A DNA stretch of 64,000 nucleotides, from the NCBI GenBank assembly GCA_963653425.1, contig CAVJWC010000005.1, positions 1 through 64,000 of the forward strand. The letters are read 5' to 3'. The DNA is from UMGS692 sp963653425 (GTDB lineage: Bacteria > Bacillota > Clostridia > Christensenellales > CAG-314). How positions within the stretch are numbered: the stretch's first letter is position 1; each line of letters opens with the position of its first letter. Of the stretch, positions 1 through 8,129 are shown piece after piece. Both the position numbers and the translations under genes were made by a program. Below the pieces are notes generated by a model. That model was not told the DNA's origin. It did not search any database and saw nothing but the letters and a program-made list of their open reading frames with translations.

Positions 1-1
1 T

Positions 2-49
2 ACATCCTCCGGCGAGATTACTTTAGGCACCGGAGAACATACCCATTAA
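2..49 (+). CDS. C-terminal end of an unidentified gene (partial)
   Basis: An open frame enters from the left edge and stops at TAA (47-49), giving the last 15 residues TSSGEITLGTGEHTH. The stop sits 15 bp before the next start codon and overlaps that gene's ribosome binding site, the tight spacing expected of an operon. Too little is present to name a family; the case for coding rests on position and plausible codons only. Confidence 0.35.
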   Translation, partial: TSSGEITLGTGEHTH

Positions 50-64
50 AAGGAGAAAACAAAT

Positions 65-898
65 ATGAAAAAACATTTTTTAGTTATTGCTGTTGTCGCT
101 TTATTGATTGCAGTTTCGTGCGTAGGATGCAGTACGACAGACAAGAGCTTTTTTGCGCTGACGTCGGGGTGTTTTAATTCGGTGTATAAAGACAGGTTGT
201 GTTTTATAGGTCAGGCTGATATTCACGATTTAGCAAAGGAAAATTTTAAGAACGGTTATATTATCGCCGATTTACCCGAAAATTACGCCGACCTCGTTTC
301 GGTTACTTATTGTCTGAAAGACACGACTACGAAGGAAAATTCGCTGAAAAATTACGTAATTTCCGATGATTTTATCGTTTTTGAATTCAAAATTCAGGAA
401 GAATCCGTATTATGCTTCTTTATGACGAAGAATCTCAGAGAATCCGATGCCGACGTTTCCGTTCTGAAAGAAACCGCGGGTAAAACCGAAGACAAAAAGG
501 TTTTCAAAACGGACAGGAGCTTCAAATTATTCGAACTTCCCGTTAAGAAATACGAGCAGATAGCCGACGAAGAAAGAACGTTTGCGCCTTTCGGTAATAT
601 TACCGTAAATTCATCCGGTAAGAAGTATACGCAAAGAGATTTTCTGAGAATTATCGACGGATACGAACCCACGGGAACGATTCAGAAAATTTACAACGAA
701 GAACTTGTAATTAAATCCTCCGAGCTGTTCCGTTACGGAGTAGACGACGGCGAAAACAGCTACGTCGGAGCTTGTTTTAATTTTTACGATAACCGTTCCG
801 TCTCCGCCGAAGAAAAGCAGGCTTGGCAGATGCAGGTGATAAAGGACATTCTCGCAAACATGAAGTGCTACTACTGGACGGCGCCCACGGCGGAGTGA
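65..898 (+). CDS. Putative lipoprotein of unknown function
   Basis: This 277-residue protein starts with a signal peptide: KK charge, a hydrophobic stretch of about 15 residues and a lipobox-like SCVGC with the lipidated cysteine at about residue 22. The -3 position is Cys rather than the usual Leu, so the lipobox is slightly atypical. The remainder is soluble, mixed alpha/beta in character and rich in Lys, Glu and Asp, with no motif I recognise. AAAAGGAG lies 8-9 bp before the ATG. The protein is probably anchored to the outer face of the membrane. The function is unknown; the lipoprotein call is moderately firm and nothing beyond it is supported. Confidence 0.75.
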   Translation: MKKHFLVIAVVALLIAVSCVGCSTTDKSFFALTSGCFNSVYKDRLCFIGQADIHDLAKENFKNGYIIADLPENYADLVSVTYCLKDTTTKENSLKNYVISDDFIVFEFKIQEESVLCFFMTKNLRESDADVSVLKETAGKTEDKKVFKTDRSFKLFELPVKKYEQIADEERTFAPFGNITVNSSGKKYTQRDFLRIIDGYEPTGTIQKIYNEELVIKSSELFRYGVDDGENSYVGACFNFYDNRSVSAEEKQAWQMQVIKDILANMKCYYWTAPTAE

Positions 899-1020
899 AG
901 CGGAAACCCGAAATTCCGTGCAGACGTCTGAAAAGACAAAAAACCGAAATTTTATAACGACAGCCTTACGTTAAGGTCAGCGTTCCTTCTTATAGCCGAA
1001 TGTGCGGAAACTCAGGCGAT

Positions 1021-1040
1021 AAAGCGGGAACGCTTTTTTT
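1021..1040 (+). terminator. Intrinsic terminator after the lipoprotein gene
   Basis: A short stem AAAGCG with a GGAA tetraloop pairs with CGCTTT and runs into T's. A longer alternative stem uses AGCGTTCC at 979-986 with GGAACGCT at 1027-1034. Either would end transcription of the upstream lipoprotein gene. Confidence 0.65.
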
Positions 1041-1059
1041 ATAAACCGCGTTTATTTAG

Positions 1060-1088
1060 TTGGCAGGGCGCGCCGAATGTGGTAATAT
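1060..1088 (+). promoter_or_regulatory. Sigma-A type promoter of the methyltransferase gene
   Basis: A TTGGCA -35 (1060-1065) and TAATAT -10 (1083-1088) are separated by 17 bp. This sits just after the upstream terminator and about 55 bp before the methyltransferase ATG, so the gene is probably monocistronic. Confidence 0.6.
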
Positions 1089-1141
1089 TTGTATGCTCGT
1101 TTACGGACGACGTAATCAGAGCGGACGGAGGAATAAAAACC

Positions 1142-1888
1142 ATGAACGAAAATAAATTCGACGGAAAAGCCGAAGTTTACGAAAAATACAGACCGAATTA
1201 CCCCAAGGAGCTTTTTGACTGTCTCGAAGGCGAGATTATAGGCAAAAACAAAGTCGTAGCCGATATTGGTTCGGGGACGGGGATATTTACACGTTCTCTT
1301 GCCCGTTTTTCGGGTAAGGTTTACGCCGTCGAACCGAGCGCGGATATGCGCGCGTCTGCCGAAAAGACCTTCGCGGATTTCCCCAATATAGCGAGCGTAT
1401 GCGGAACGTCGGACGACATCCGGATTCCGACGGAAAGCGTGGATTTCGTGACGGTGGCGCAGGCTTTTCACTGGTTCGACAGAAAGAAGTTTGCGGTTGA
1501 ATGCGCAAGGATACTTTCTCAGAATAACGCTGAGTTCAACGTGGCTCTTGTGTGGAACGTTCGCGGAAACTCTTGCGTAATGGAAGAAGTTTACCGCGTA
1601 AACAAGGCTTTTTGTCCCGAATTCAAAGGTTTTTCGGCAGGAGAAGTTCCCGAAGATACGGCGGATTTTTTCCGCAAGAATTATATATGTAAGACTATCG
1701 CAAACCCGACTTTTATAAATTCCGAAGTATTTATAGGTCGTTGTCTGTCCTCTTCCTACGCGCCCAAAAAAGGCGACGAGAACTATAAAGCTTACGTTGA
1801 CGCGCTTTCCGAAGCTTTTTATCGCCACGAAAAGAACGGCTTGGTGGAATTCCCCTACGAAACGCGTTGTTTTGCGGGGAAAATATAA
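1142..1888 (+). CDS. Class I SAM-dependent methyltransferase
   Basis: The 248-residue protein has the Rossmann-type methyltransferase core. Motif I is VADIGSGTG at residues 39-47, an acidic residue after beta-2 is in AVEPS (Glu64), and a later motif is DFVTVAQAFHWFD. The AQAFHWF signature is typical of the small UbiE/Tam-like Methyltransf_11 group acting on small molecules. The ATG at 1142 was chosen because CGGAGGAA lies 8 bp upstream; an in-frame earlier start at 1079 falls inside the promoter. The substrate cannot be read from the sequence. It has its own promoter and no partner gene. Confidence 0.85.
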   Translation: MNENKFDGKAEVYEKYRPNYPKELFDCLEGEIIGKNKVVADIGSGTGIFTRSLARFSGKVYAVEPSADMRASAEKTFADFPNIASVCGTSDDIRIPTESVDFVTVAQAFHWFDRKKFAVECARILSQNNAEFNVALVWNVRGNSCVMEEVYRVNKAFCPEFKGFSAGEVPEDTADFFRKNYICKTIANPTFINSEVFIGRCLSSSYAPKKGDENYKAYVDALSEAFYRHEKNGLVEFPYETRCFAGKI

Positions 1889-2044
1889 AATAATCGGGAA
1901 AATACGGACTGAAAAGGAAAGGTAAAATTACGGCGACTGAAGGAGGCTTTCTCTTCGTTGTTTTTTGGGATTGCGGGAAGAAAAAACATTTCAGCGGATG
2001 AAAGAAAATTTTCCGCGGAAATTTATAAAAGTTATCGTAATCGC

Positions 2045-2073
2045 TTGAACAAAAAATTTTTTTGTGGTATACT
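2045..2073 (+). promoter_or_regulatory. Promoter of the thrS T-box transcript
   Basis: TTGAAC (2045-2050), a 17-bp spacer and TATACT (2068-2073), with TG one base before the -10 (an extended -10). It reads directly into the T-box leader. The stretch 1889-2044 before it holds no gene I can support. Confidence 0.75.
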
Positions 2074-2079
2074 ACGGAA

Positions 2080-2356
2080 AGACGGGGCGAAAGCTGCGTC
2101 GCTGAGCTTGGAAAAACCAAGGACAATATAAAGGCGTTGAAGGAAAGAGTAATCGCATAGCCTACCAAAGAGAGAGGAAGTCGTGGCTGTAAGCTTCCTC
2201 GGAAAGAATGCGACGAAGACCGCTCCCGAGCCGCGTGCGGAAAGGGTAACCGTTAAGTGCGCCGTGAGTCTGCGAAAAGGACGGAAAATAAGTTAAAAAC
2301 AAGGTGGAACCGTGCCGCACCGCACCCTTGACCGTAAGGTCGAAGGTGCTTTTTTA
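2080..2356 (+). promoter_or_regulatory. Threonine T-box riboswitch leader of thrS
   Basis: The leader has the hallmark T-box core AAGGTGGAACCGTG at 2301-2314. It is followed by a terminator hairpin (stem arms 2322-2333 and 2338-2349, then T6 at 2350-2355) that overlaps the antiterminator. Upstream, Stem I shows the GAGTA motif (about 2146-2150), an AGAGAG segment and a GGAAG/CTTCC hairpin, and TGCGACGAAGACCGC on the 3' side of the specifier loop. There ACC (2219-2221) is the apparent specifier codon, matching threonine. The bulge TGGA would pair with a tRNA ending UCCA, implying a U discriminator base. By family knowledge, uncharged tRNA-Thr stabilises the antiterminator and raises thrS expression. 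Confidence 0.93.
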
Positions 2357-2382
2357 TATTCAACGAACAAGGAGGCAAACTC

Positions 2383-4146
2383 ATGAAAATTATTATGCAC
2401 GACGGATCGATAGCCGAATATACCTTTGAAGACGAAATCGGCAGAAATTCTCTGCGTCACACCGCGTCCCATATACTTGCGCAGGCGGTAAAACGTCTTT
2501 ATCCCGAAACCAAACTCGCTATAGGTCCTTCCATTAAAGACGGATTCTATTACGACTTCGACAGAGAAGAAGCTTTTACGGAAGAAGACCTTGCCAAAAT
2601 CGAAGCGGAAATGAAGAAAATCGTTAAGGAAAACTACAAGCTCGAACGCTTCACTCTTCCGAGAAACGAAGCCATCGCCTTTATGCGCGACCTTAACGAA
2701 CCCTATAAGGTGGAACTTATCGAAGACCTGCCCGAAGACGAAACCATAAGTTTCTTCAAGCAAGGCGAATTCACCGACCTTTGCGCAGGCCCTCACGTAA
2801 CCTATACCTCAGCCGTAAAAGCTTTTAAGCTTACCTCCATTGCGGGCGCTTATTGGAGAGGAAGCGAAAAGAACAAGATGCTCACCCGTATTTACGGCAC
2901 GGCTTTCGCTAACAAAACCGAACTCGACGAATATCTTACCCGTATGGAAGAAGCCAAAAAGCGCGACCACAGAAAGCTGGGCAAAGAACTCGGACTTTTC
3001 CGCATTATGGACGAAGGCCCCGGATTCCCCTTCTTCCTTCCCAAGGGACAGGTTCTCAAAAACATTCTTATCGACTACTGGCGCGAAGTTCATACGGCGG
3101 CGGGATACGTCGAGATTTCCACGCCCATTATGCTTAACAAGAGCCTTTGGGAACAGTCGGGACATTGGGACCACTACAAAGACAATATGTACACCACGGA
3201 AATCGACGATACGACTTTCTGCATAAAGCCTATGAACTGCCCGGGCGGACTTCTCGTTTATAACTGCGAACCCCGTTCTTACCGTGACCTTCCCATGAGA
3301 ATAGGCGAACTCGGACTGGTTCACAGACACGAAAAATCGGGCGCGCTTCACGGACTTATGAGAGTTCGTTGCTTCACTCAGGACGACGCTCATATCTTTA
3401 TGACGGAAGAACAGATTACCGACGAAATCATGGGCGTTGCCCGTCTTATAGACGGCGTATATTCGCTTTTCGGCTTCAAGTATCACGTTGAACTTTCCAC
3501 CATGCCCGAAGACCACATCGGTAGCGACGAAGATTGGGAAATGGCTACTTCCGCGCTTAAAAACGCTCTCGACAAACTCGGACTCAAATACGCTATAAAC
3601 GAAGGCGACGGTGCGTTCTACGGACCCAAGATCGACTTCCATCTCGAAGATTCCATCGGCAGAACGTGGCAGTGCGGAACAATTCAGCTCGACTTCCAGA
3701 TGCCCGTAAGATTCAACGCCGAATACACGGGTAAAGACGGACTGAAACACAGACCTATTATGATTCACAGAGTATGTTTCGGTTCTATCGAAAGATTTAT
3801 AGGTATTCTTATCGAGCATTACGCAGGTAAGTTCCCCGCATGGCTTGCGCCCGTACAGGTCAAGATTCTGCCCATTACCGACAGAAACAACGAATACAGC
3901 GACGAAATTCTTTCCATGCTCAAAGACTGCGGAATACGTTGCGAGATAGACAAACGTCAGGAAAAGACGGGCTTCAAGATAAGAGAAGCTCAGCTCGAAA
4001 AAGTTCCGTATATGCTCGTTCTGGGCGACAAAGAACAGGAAGACAAGACGGTTACCGTGAGATACCGCGACACCGGCGCAAGCAAAACCCTTTCGCAGGA
4101 AGACTTTATCGTCGAACTCATGGACGCTGTCAACAGCAAAAAGTAA
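2383..4146 (+). CDS. thrS: Threonyl-tRNA synthetase lacking the N-terminal TGS domain
   Basis: This class II synthetase charges tRNA-Thr. It begins almost directly in the editing domain: HTASH (His26, His30) and DLCAGPH (Cys134) supply the HxxxH and Cys site used to clear mischarged Ser-tRNA. The catalytic core follows, with KPMNCPGG and MIHRVCFGSIERF contributing conserved Cys and His residues that bind the active-site zinc in this family, and then a C-terminal HGTP anticodon-binding domain. At 587 residues it is about 55 shorter than the common form and keeps only about 20 residues before the editing domain, so the TGS domain is absent. AAGGAGG precedes the ATG at 2383 by 7 bp and no in-frame upstream extension is possible across the T-box terminator. 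Confidence 0.97.
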   Translation: MKIIMHDGSIAEYTFEDEIGRNSLRHTASHILAQAVKRLYPETKLAIGPSIKDGFYYDFDREEAFTEEDLAKIEAEMKKIVKENYKLERFTLPRNEAIAFMRDLNEPYKVELIEDLPEDETISFFKQGEFTDLCAGPHVTYTSAVKAFKLTSIAGAYWRGSEKNKMLTRIYGTAFANKTELDEYLTRMEEAKKRDHRKLGKELGLFRIMDEGPGFPFFLPKGQVLKNILIDYWREVHTAAGYVEISTPIMLNKSLWEQSGHWDHYKDNMYTTEIDDTTFCIKPMNCPGGLLVYNCEPRSYRDLPMRIGELGLVHRHEKSGALHGLMRVRCFTQDDAHIFMTEEQITDEIMGVARLIDGVYSLFGFKYHVELSTMPEDHIGSDEDWEMATSALKNALDKLGLKYAINEGDGAFYGPKIDFHLEDSIGRTWQCGTIQLDFQMPVRFNAEYTGKDGLKHRPIMIHRVCFGSIERFIGILIEHYAGKFPAWLAPVQVKILPITDRNNEYSDEILSMLKDCGIRCEIDKRQEKTGFKIREAQLEKVPYMLVLGDKEQEDKTVTVRYRDTGASKTLSQEDFIVELMDAVNSKK

Positions 4147-4194
4147 CCATATAGCCCGAACGCAATTAAAATCGAATCAATAAATTAAATTCAA

Positions 4195-4231
4195 GGTCAT
4201 CCGAGGGAAAACGCTCTCGGGTGACTTTTTT
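4195..4231 (+). terminator. Terminator of thrS
   Basis: A 10-bp stem GTCATCCGAG (4196-4205) with CTCGGGTGAC (4216-4225), then six T's. It ends the T-box-thrS transcript 50 bp after the stop codon. Confidence 0.9.
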
Positions 4232-4450
4232 ATGCAGGCATTTTCTTTCTCTCGCGGGTATTTTTACGGGAACAAATCGGCTTATCCTTCGCTTTCCTTT
4301 AGTACCGCATTCGGTAACTCTCGGACGTTTGCCGTGCCTAAGCCAAGACAAAGGGCGTGTTTCCGGCGTAAAAAGGCTACGCACCGCAGTTTACTTATTT
4401 TAGCGAATAAAAAGCGGTTAATGCGGTAATCGGCGATAACGGATTGAATG
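4232..4450 (+). repeat. Dispersed intergenic repeat, family B, copy 1
   Basis: This non-coding stretch matches 8345-8590 over most of its length and, in a ~75-bp core, 49371-49470 and the reverse complement of 44800-44890. Shared landmarks are CGGGTATTTTTAC, ACAAATCGGCTTATCC, GCTACGC, GCGAATAAAAAGCGGTTA and CGATAACGGA followed by GAATGCCT. Short open frames over it differ between copies, so I treat it as non-coding. It lies between the thrS terminator and the promoter of the next gene. Confidence 0.7.
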
Positions 4451-4539
4451 CCTGAGTTTGAAAACTTAAAAACGACTTATAAAACTCTCTGAAATCGACA
4501 AAAAAATACGTAAATATTACGCGAAAGTCGGTAAGTGTA

Positions 4540-4548
4540 TGGTATAAT
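4540..4548 (+). promoter_or_regulatory. Extended -10 promoter upstream of the QueG-like gene
   Basis: TGGTATAAT is an extended -10 element with no recognisable -35 at 17 bp. Transcription from here would place the 32-bp tandem array inside a leader of about 180 nt. Confidence 0.5.
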
Positions 4549-4563
4549 AAAACAAAACCAACT

Positions 4564-4660
4564 GTTTCGGGCAAAAACAGATTAAGGAAATCAATGTTTC
4601 GGTCAGAAACAGATTAAGGAAACCACAGTTTCGGGTAAAAACCGATTAAAGAAAACAAAC
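4564..4660 (+). repeat. Tandem array, 32-bp period, three units
   Basis: Units begin with GTTTCGG at 4564, 4596 and 4628, exactly 32 bp apart, each followed by AAAAACAGATTAAGGAAA or a near variant. The unit sequence is not shared with other arrays in the window. It lies in the putative leader of the downstream gene. Confidence 0.85.
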
Positions 4661-4739
4661 GGCTTCGGTAAAGACGAAGTTTCGTTAAACCGAACCGAAA
4701 GGTTACGAACGACACGAAAGACAAAGCGGGGGAAAAGAC

Positions 4740-5669
4740 ATGGAAAAGACGGCGGAAGTTATTGCGCACATAAAGTCGCTGTTAAAGGCAGGCGGAATAG
4801 AGTATTATTGCGCCGATTACGAAGAGGGCGAAAATTACCCGAGCGACGACCGCAAAGAACGCGAAAACTACCGAAACCGCGACGACTTCACAAAAAGCGG
4901 AAAGTGCGGAAATTGCGAAAAGGACAACGATTGCGGAAACTGCGGAAAACGCGACGTCGTTCTGCTTTTTCTTGCGGGATACGCACCCTACGATTTTCCC
5001 GAAGACTGCTACGAAATCGACGCCTATTACACGGCTTCCAACTCGGCTTATTCGGCGGAAAAGGAGATTATCGCCTACCTTTCGGGGCTTAACGTTTCCT
5101 GCGACTTTTACCGCGGAAAGAATCTCAGAAGCCTTGCCGAGCGTAATTCTCTCGGAAAGCGCGCGCTGAGCGGTTTTATCTACTGCGACGACTACGGAAC
5201 ATATTGTTTTATAGGAAGTCTTCAATTGAGCGGACTTTCCAAGGAAGACGCGGAAGCTTTCGTCAGGGAGTTTTCCCGTATTCCCGAAGTTACCCGCGTT
5301 TGCGGAGGGTGCGGAAAGTGCGTGGAAGCCTGTCCCGCGGGAGCCGTTCCGAATAAAAAAGAGAAATGCCTTAGAAATATTCAGGAAAACGCGCGGAAAG
5401 GTCTTGCCTCGGAAATGAAAGACAACGCCCGTTTCCTCGGCAAAAAGCTTTTGGGTTGCGGAATATGTCAGTCGGTCTGCCCGATAAACGCCTGCGTAAA
5501 AAAAGCCCTTCTGCCCGAGAACCTGAAAAACCTTCTTCAGAAAGACAACTTCGAAATTGCCATTAAAAACAACGACTTAAAACCGCTTAAACCGATAATC
5601 GGCAGTAATTACGCCCGACAAAGCGTACTTGCGCCCATTTTGGAACTTATTAAAGGCGGAAACGCTTAG
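4740..5669 (+). CDS. QueG-like protein with two 4Fe-4S clusters
   Basis: This 309-residue protein resembles epoxyqueuosine reductase and its relatives. A middle segment has RNSLGKRALSGF and DYGTYCFIGS, like the cofactor-binding part of that family. The C-terminal half has a double ferredoxin pattern: CGGCGKCVEACP (Cys188, 191, 194, 198), Cys210, and CGICQSVCP (Cys240, 243, 247) with Cys252. QueG converts epoxyqueuosine to queuosine in tRNA using cobalamin. This protein is about 70 residues shorter, lacks the C-terminal HEAT-like part and has a charged, Cys-rich insert (about residues 35-71) with CGNC twice. It could therefore be a diverged QueG or a related Fe-S reductase. The next gene follows after 14 bp, indicating an operon. 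Confidence 0.7.
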   Translation: MEKTAEVIAHIKSLLKAGGIEYYCADYEEGENYPSDDRKERENYRNRDDFTKSGKCGNCEKDNDCGNCGKRDVVLLFLAGYAPYDFPEDCYEIDAYYTASNSAYSAEKEIIAYLSGLNVSCDFYRGKNLRSLAERNSLGKRALSGFIYCDDYGTYCFIGSLQLSGLSKEDAEAFVREFSRIPEVTRVCGGCGKCVEACPAGAVPNKKEKCLRNIQENARKGLASEMKDNARFLGKKLLGCGICQSVCPINACVKKALLPENLKNLLQKDNFEIAIKNNDLKPLKPIIGSNYARQSVLAPILELIKGGNA

Positions 5670-5683
5670 TATAAGGAGAAAAC

Positions 5684-7159
5684 ATGAATATTTACGCGCC
5701 GTTAAGAGCCTTAGCAGAAACGGAAAACCTTCCCCAAACGCCCTTTTTCAGCAGAATTCAGGTGAATTCCGAAGCGGAAGTTTACGCCGTTGATTCCGAC
5801 AGGTTTATCGCGGACGGCGCGGAAACCGACGCTCAGCGGAAAAGCAACCGAATGGCGATTTTTACGGAAACAGCTCGGAAACTTCTCGTTTTCGGACAGA
5901 AAACCCTTATAATTTCGGCTGAAAACGACGGACTTTTTGGCGACGCGAAAAGCGCGTTCCGAAAACGCATTTCCGTGAGCTGTTTTTCGCTTTCGGACGG
6001 GCGCGAAAGCTCTTCCGTTAAAGCTTGCAATCTCGGCTCATTTTCCGATGAAGAAGCTTCCGTTAACGCCGGCAACCTCGGCTTGCTTTCCCTAAAAAAC
6101 CCCGATAACGAAGATTACTCTTCCGAAAACGCACGCGAACGTAGCGAAACCCCGTTTATTTCAGGCGAAGAAGCTTCCGTTAACGAAACTTCCGCTTATT
6201 CTCATTCGGAAAATGCCCGAAAAAACACTGCTTTTATCTATACGGAAGAAGACTATCTGAGGCTAAAAAAGGTTATGGCTGAAAACGACGACGTGCGTTC
6301 GATATTCGTAATAGGTTCGTCCGAAGAAGTCAATCTGGCGAAACGGCTTGCCTGCGAATTTTCTCTGCCGTTGTCGGTTTTTCTGACTTTACCCGACGGC
6401 GATTCCGTTCTTTCGCCTTATTTTCTTATAAGAAAAGAGGGCAGAGCCGACCTTATCCCCTGCGACGTCCCGAAATTCGTGTTTTTTGACGTTGCGTCGC
6501 CCCTTTCGGAGCAGAATATGCGGACGGGAACGGGTTTTGTCGCCAAAGCTCTTACGGCTCTTCCCGAAGCGGAATATCTCGGCGGTGATTTCGAACCCGA
6601 CCTTCTGAGCGTTATAAAAGACTGTCTTTTTACCGATTTCACAAAGCCCACCGCCCCCAACAAACTCCTTTTACACGCGTCGCTTCTTAAAATTTCCGCC
6701 CTTAAAAACGCAGAAAACCGCTTTCTCTTTACTCCCGCCGACTGTCTTATTGAAACGCTCGGCTTTTACGGCGTTAACGGCAAAGCTTACGCTTACGTCT
6801 GCTCCCGTCTCATTGCCGAAGTCTACCTCGGCGTTCTTTCTGCGCCCGACCTTACACTGACCTTACCGCCCGATCCCGTAAGTCAATTCCTTCGTCTTAA
6901 ACGTATCGGCGCGTCTCCCCGTCTCGTTCCGTCTCCCGCGAAAACCCTTGACTTTCCCTTTTTTACGGCAAAAATCGATAAACTCGTAAAAAGCCTGTCG
7001 ATGTTCGAAGCTTCCTGCAACGGCGGAAAACTCCCACTGACAGGAAACACCCTTGCGGACGCCCTTTTAGTTTCCGCCACAGTAAGCCCAAACAACTCCC
7101 TCCTCCGCGAAGTGTATTCCGCAGGATTTTTTCCCTGCTTTCTTCAAAGAAGAAAGTAG
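5684..7159 (+). CDS. Unrecognised protein, faintly like the DHQS / iron-alcohol dehydrogenase fold
   Basis: This 491-residue protein is not one I recognise with confidence. Residues about 208-270 (IFVIGSSEEVNLAKRLA, then LPDGDSVLS and VPKFVFFDVASPL) resemble the GSG-xx-D-xx-K, PT-xx-DG and P-xx-vi-D pattern of glycerol-1-phosphate dehydrogenase and dehydroquinate-synthase-like enzymes. The usual D and metal-binding His residues are not evident, so catalysis is doubtful. Residues about 105-175 form a low-complexity, partly duplicated insert (EEASVN twice, SENAR twice). AAGGAGA lies 7 bp before the ATG. The last residues, FLQRRK, are encoded by the flanking hairpin repeat. It is the second gene of the operon with the QueG-like protein. 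Confidence 0.6.
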   Translation: MNIYAPLRALAETENLPQTPFFSRIQVNSEAEVYAVDSDRFIADGAETDAQRKSNRMAIFTETARKLLVFGQKTLIISAENDGLFGDAKSAFRKRISVSCFSLSDGRESSSVKACNLGSFSDEEASVNAGNLGLLSLKNPDNEDYSSENARERSETPFISGEEASVNETSAYSHSENARKNTAFIYTEEDYLRLKKVMAENDDVRSIFVIGSSEEVNLAKRLACEFSLPLSVFLTLPDGDSVLSPYFLIRKEGRADLIPCDVPKFVFFDVASPLSEQNMRTGTGFVAKALTALPEAEYLGGDFEPDLLSVIKDCLFTDFTKPTAPNKLLLHASLLKISALKNAENRFLFTPADCLIETLGFYGVNGKAYAYVCSRLIAEVYLGVLSAPDLTLTLPPDPVSQFLRLKRIGASPRLVPSPAKTLDFPFFTAKIDKLVKSLSMFEASCNGGKLPLTGNTLADALLVSATVSPNNSLLREVYSAGFFPCFLQRRK

Positions 7160-7222
7160 GCAAAGAAGCCTACCTTCCTTATTCTTCTTTCTTCGTGAGA
7201 AGAAAGAAGGAAAAAAGGAACT
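7125..7222. repeat. Hairpin repeat element R1 between convergent genes
   Basis: Two inverted repeats follow each other: CTTTCTTCAAAGAAGAAAG (about 7138-7156) and CTTCTTTCTTCGTGAGAAGA (about 7183-7202) with its 3' arm. They are separated by GGCAAAGAAG, part of the linker found in the larger elements at 27.4, 46.1, 53.6 and 57.2 kb. The element spans the 3' ends of two converging genes and supplies the last codons of the upstream one. It may act as a bidirectional terminator, although the T-runs are weak. Confidence 0.7.
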
Positions 7223-7759
7223 TTATTCTTCTTTAAGAGTTTCTATGATTTCGCCGATATAGAAGTCGTGGAAGTCTTTTTTGGGATAATTTTCCGTTAT
7301 GAGAGATTTATCGGCGAAGTTATTTTCGAGGATGGGTGCGGAGTACATTTTTCTGCACACGAAAACGAGTTTAGCTTCGGCGACGGCGACGGTTTGACCT
7401 ATGGAGAGGGGGTGAAGTCCGCAGGCGGCGAGTTTATCGGGGTAATTTCTGCCCGATTCCGAGCCGAGGAAGAGGAGTTCTTTTCTGTACTTTTCATCGA
7501 GAACGGAAAGTGTGAAGAAAGGGCTTTGGTCGATAAAAGCCTTGGTGAATCTTTGCGGTCTTACGTAAGCCGTAGCGACGGGCAGGCTTCCTTTCGTTTC
7601 GGAAGAACCGCACGACCAGAGACAGCCGAGTTGTCCCCAGGAAACCGTCATGGAATTGAATTTTTCCGCGTTGCCTGCGGTTAAAACCATCCAGTCTTCG
7701 TTGAAAATTTTATGCGGATTAAAAGAAAGCTCGTCGAAATTTATTTTTTTGAACGCCAT
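7223..7759 (-). CDS. Flavin reductase-like FMN-binding split-barrel protein
   Basis: The 178-residue protein fits the flavin reductase / FMN-binding split-barrel family. It begins FNPHKIFNEDWMVLTAG, followed by NSMTVSWGQLG (a flavin-contacting strand typical of these small proteins), VRPQRFTKAFID and FTLSVLDEKYRKEL. Members bind FMN and act as NAD(P)H:flavin oxidoreductases or as uncharacterised flavoproteins. GGGAGG precedes the ATG by about 9 bp. A good promoter (8033-8061) lies about 275 bp upstream, so the mRNA should carry a long leader made largely of a 17-bp repeat array. No neighbour indicates a substrate. Confidence 0.85.
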   Translation of the reverse strand: MAFKKINFDELSFNPHKIFNEDWMVLTAGNAEKFNSMTVSWGQLGCLWSCGSSETKGSLPVATAYVRPQRFTKAFIDQSPFFTLSVLDEKYRKELLFLGSESGRNYPDKLAACGLHPLSIGQTVAVAEAKLVFVCRKMYSAPILENNFADKSLITENYPKKDFHDFYIGEIIETLKEE

Positions 7760-7810
7760 TTTTGATTATCCTCCCGAAAGTAATCGTCCGCTTTAAGCCG
7801 AGTCCGAATC

Positions 7811-7970
7811 GCAATCTCGCTGAATTCGCAAACTCTTGGGTGTTGCAATCTCGTTGAATTTGAAATTCGCAAACTCTTTGAATTTAGAATTTTTTTGAAT
7901 TTGGAATTCGCAAGTTCTTTGAATCGCAAGTTCTTTGGTGTTGCAAGCTTTTTGTTTTTGCAATTTCGCT
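7811..7970. repeat. Tandem array, 17-bp period
   Basis: GCAA landmarks fall at 7811, 7828, 7845, 7869, 7910, 7926, 7943 and 7960, mostly 16-17 bp apart, in contexts such as GAATTCGCAAACTC, TGTTGCAATCTCG and TCGCAAGTTCTTTG. The array is within the predicted 5' leader of the minus-strand flavin reductase gene. Confidence 0.75.
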
Positions 7971-8032
7971 GAATTCAAAGTTCTTTGAAACCGTTTTGCG
8001 CGCGACCGTTCGGTGTGTGCGGACCTGACGAA

Positions 8033-8061
8033 AGTATACCATATAACGCAAAGGCTGTCAA
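8033..8061 (-). promoter_or_regulatory. Promoter of the flavin reductase gene
   Basis: On the minus strand TTGACA (8056-8061), a 17-bp spacer and TATACT (8033-8038) form a near-consensus sigma-A promoter, with TG one base before the -10. It fires toward the flavin reductase gene. Confidence 0.8.
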
Positions 8062-8129
8062 GACGGATTTTTAGCCGAAAAAGGAAGGTTATCGTAATAA
8101 AAAAGCGTTTTTAATACGAAAAAACGACC

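Noticed and set aside
1889..2044. Small gene or RNA in the space before the thrS promoter
   Set aside because: No ribosome binding site with a plausible frame, no promoter and no convincing fold was seen.
4564..4660. Possible CRISPR array
   Set aside because: Three units of 32 bp have no distinct repeat and spacer parts, the whole unit is repeated, and no cas gene is nearby. The other arrays fail for the same reason.
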